Assembly: GCA_037045155.1 (NCBI GenBank)
Contig: JBAOIG010000003.1
Coordinates: 992,001 to 1,056,000 of the forward strand
Direction of reading: 5' to 3'
From: Thermomicrobiales bacterium
Lineage (GTDB): Bacteria > Chloroflexota > Chloroflexia > Thermomicrobiales > CFX8
DNA length: 64,000 nt
This document shows, piece after piece, positions 62,517-64,000 of this stretch (its first letter is position 1; every line of letters starts with the position of its first letter). A program made the translations under genes and the position numbers. The notes beneath the pieces were generated by a model. That model had not been told where the DNA came from. It searched no databases and worked only from the letters and a program-made list of their open reading frames with translations.

Positions 62517-63509
62517 ATGGGACTCTCCGCGCACCCGCGATTTCGGCTGGCGGCGCTGCCAACGCCACTACAGTACGCCGAGCGGCTGACTGCCGAGCTC
62601 GGCGGGCCGAAGATCTATCTCAAGCGCGACGACCTGACCGGGCTGGCGATGGGCGGCAACAAGACGCGCAAGCTGGAATACCTGGTCGCCGACGCGCTGG
62701 CAAACGGCGCAACGCACCTGATCACCGTCGGCGCAGCGCAGTCGAACCATGCCCGCCAGACGGCGGCAGCGGCGCGGCTGGCCGGACTCGGCTGCCATCT
62801 CGTGTTGAACGCGAGCGACCCCGAGCCAGACGTGCAGGGCAACCTGTTGCTCGACAAGCTCCTCGGCGCTACGGTCCACATCGTCACCAGTGGCGCAGAA
62901 CGACAGGCGAAGGTCGATGAGGTCGCGGCCGATCTGAGCGACGAGGGGGGCGTTCCGTACGCAATCCCGGTCGGCGGGTCGAACGGCATCGGCGCGCTCG
63001 GCTACGTGGCAGGCATGCTCGAGCTCGCCGAACAACTGTGGCGCGCCGATGTGGCGCCGAAGGCGATGTACTTCGCAGCTGGCAGCGGCGGCACCCAGGG
63101 CGGCATCGTCCTCGGCGCGCAGACGCACGGCCTGGATTTCGCGCTCAACGGCGTGCTGGTCGAAGGCAAGAGTGCGGATGGCATCGACCGCGCCGTCGAA
63201 GTCGGCGGTTGGGCGGCCGCCGAGCTCGGCGTCGGGGCGCCACCACGCGAACGGTATCTTGCAGACGACGGACACGTTGGCGAGGGCTACGGTATCCCGA
63301 CCAAAGAAGGCATCGAGGCGATCCAGCTACTGGCGCGAACCGAGGCGGTGCTGCTCGATCCGGTGTACACATCGAAGGCGTTCGCCGGGATGGTTGCCGA
63401 CATTCGTGGCGGCGTGTATTCGCCGGACGACAGTGTCATATTCCTTCACACGGGTGGCTCACCAGCCCTCTTCGCGCAGCGTGACCTGCTGCAGGCGGCG
63501 TTGAGCTGA
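62517..63509 (+). CDS. D-cysteine desulfhydrase / ACC deaminase family PLP enzyme
   Basis: 330 residues of the tryptophan-synthase-beta fold: LPTPLQYAERL, IYLKRDDLTGLAMGGNKTRKLEYL with the PLP lysine in GGNKTRK, then AAQSNHARQTAAA and IPVGGSNGIGALGY. This family includes D-cysteine desulfhydrase (DcyD) and 1-aminocyclopropane-1-carboxylate deaminase; sequence alone does not choose between them, but the former is commoner. GAAGGAAA precedes the ATG. Divergent from the class III aminotransferase across 190 bases with no other gene. Confidence 0.88.
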   Translation: MGLSAHPRFRLAALPTPLQYAERLTAELGGPKIYLKRDDLTGLAMGGNKTRKLEYLVADALANGATHLITVGAAQSNHARQTAAAARLAGLGCHLVLNASDPEPDVQGNLLLDKLLGATVHIVTSGAERQAKVDEVAADLSDEGGVPYAIPVGGSNGIGALGYVAGMLELAEQLWRADVAPKAMYFAAGSGGTQGGIVLGAQTHGLDFALNGVLVEGKSADGIDRAVEVGGWAAAELGVGAPPRERYLADDGHVGEGYGIPTKEGIEAIQLLARTEAVLLDPVYTSKAFAGMVADIRGGVYSPDDSVIFLHTGGSPALFAQRDLLQAALS

Positions 63510-63515
63510 TTCTCA

Positions 63516-63543
63516 GACGCGGCCGGCCTGTGCCGGCCGCGTC
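63516..63543 (+). terminator. Hairpin after the PLP enzyme gene
   Basis: A perfect 12-bp stem GACGCGGCCGGC / GCCGGCCGCGTC around CTGT, six bases after the stop; no T-run follows, so it may rely on stem strength. Confidence 0.6.
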
Positions 63544-63572
63544 GGCTTGCGGGCGGATGTACACTCCTCAAT

Positions 63573-64000
63573 ATGAACACATGTTCTATACCCTTGCCTG
63601 GCCGTTATGTCGAGGTCGCACCGAATGCGCGCCTCGCAGATCGTCGCGCAACACTCACCTATCGCGTGCCGGAGGCGCTCGAAGCCTCGACTGAGGTCGG
63701 CCAGCTGATCTGGGCTCCACTGAAGAAGAGGATTGTGCTCGGGATCGTCGTCGAGCGCCACGACCGCGAGCCGGCCACTGAACATATCCGCGACATCCAT
63801 GCGCCTGTTGAACCGACGTTCTGCCTCACCCCACTGCAATGGAGGCTGGCCGTCTGGATCGCAGAGCAGACAGTCTGCACGCTCTACGAGGCCGCATCGG
63901 TGATGCTGCCCCCCGGCGTTGGCTCGCGAGCGGTCGAGTACCTGTCGCTGAAACGACAGCCCCAGACCGACGAGATCGACACGTTGACGCCGTCGCAGAA
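63573..64000 (+). CDS. priA: Primosomal protein N' (replication restart helicase PriA), N-terminus only
   Basis: 142 codons, open to the window end. After MNTCSIPLPG comes VEVAPNARLADRRATLTYRVPE and GQLIWAPLKKRIVLGIVVE, the N-terminal PriA DNA-binding (3'-BD) pattern, then LTPLQWRLAVWIAEQT and MLPPGVG, which continue it. The helicase domain lies beyond the window. The ATG at 63573 is the only good start; its ribosome-binding site is weak. Confidence 0.8.
   Translation, partial: MNTCSIPLPGRYVEVAPNARLADRRATLTYRVPEALEASTEVGQLIWAPLKKRIVLGIVVERHDREPATEHIRDIHAPVEPTFCLTPLQWRLAVWIAEQTVCTLYEAASVMLPPGVGSRAVEYLSLKRQPQTDEIDTLTPSQ

Overview
The window is a high-GC bacterial chromosome segment, gene-dense, with genes on both strands and no rRNA, tRNA, CRISPR array or transposase that I could recognise. 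The gene families point to Chloroflexota, probably Thermomicrobia or a close relative. The evidence is a DUF951 protein, complete HslVU, family-5 peptide-binding lipoproteins with long Thr/Ala/Pro linkers, an unusual sigma-54, and a stand-alone SAT/APS-kinase fusion. This placement is inferred from family content only.

Region 1 (1-20.2 kb, minus strand) is a lipid or polyketide cluster, apparently one operon read from a promoter near 20.38 kb. It encodes a 2814-residue synthase (flavin enoyl-reductase-like, KS, AT, ACP, KR, DH), a KS-AT protein, and a DH-phosphopantetheinyl transferase protein whose reading frame is broken. Then follow a free ACP, an alkaline-phosphatase/NPP-type phosphodiesterase, an alpha/beta hydrolase, an SDR and two tandem family-1 glycosyltransferases. 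The catalytic set matches that of PfaA-E (polyunsaturated fatty acid) or heterocyst-glycolipid synthases, but the domains are regrouped. A glycosylated long-chain lipid is the likely product class; the exact product cannot be read from sequence. Divergent to it (20.6-25.5 kb) lie a second NPP-type enzyme, a beta-propeller lipoprotein and a PAPS synthetase.

Region 2 (25.4-40.5 kb) is mainly housekeeping. It holds an ABC-F ATPase preceded by a short transcription unit with two small ORFs, a near-consensus promoter and a strong hairpin. Then come recN, ybaB/ebfC, a membrane protein, a DUF951 protein, an MFS carrier, pyrB, an rpoN with an inserted zinc-ribbon motif, a CBS-containing site-2 protease, an Rrf2 regulator with a cysteine desulfurase, and a minus-strand operon of M50 protease, HD protein, scpA and scpB.

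Region 3 (40.6-52.8 kb) has an orphan pair of Dpp/Opp ATPases, a branched-chain aminotransferase, dprA, a mannose-1-phosphate guanylyltransferase, topA with a Lys/Thr/Ala repeat tail, hslVU, a family-2 glycosyltransferase and a ROK sugar kinase.

Region 4 (52.8-64 kb) is a full peptide ABC importer (two permeases, two ATPases, binding lipoprotein) with a strong promoter and long untranslated leader. It is followed by a second branched-chain aminotransferase-like gene, a class III aminotransferase (glutamate-semialdehyde-aminomutase type), a D-cysteine desulfhydrase/ACC-deaminase-family PLP enzyme, and the start of priA, cut by the window end.
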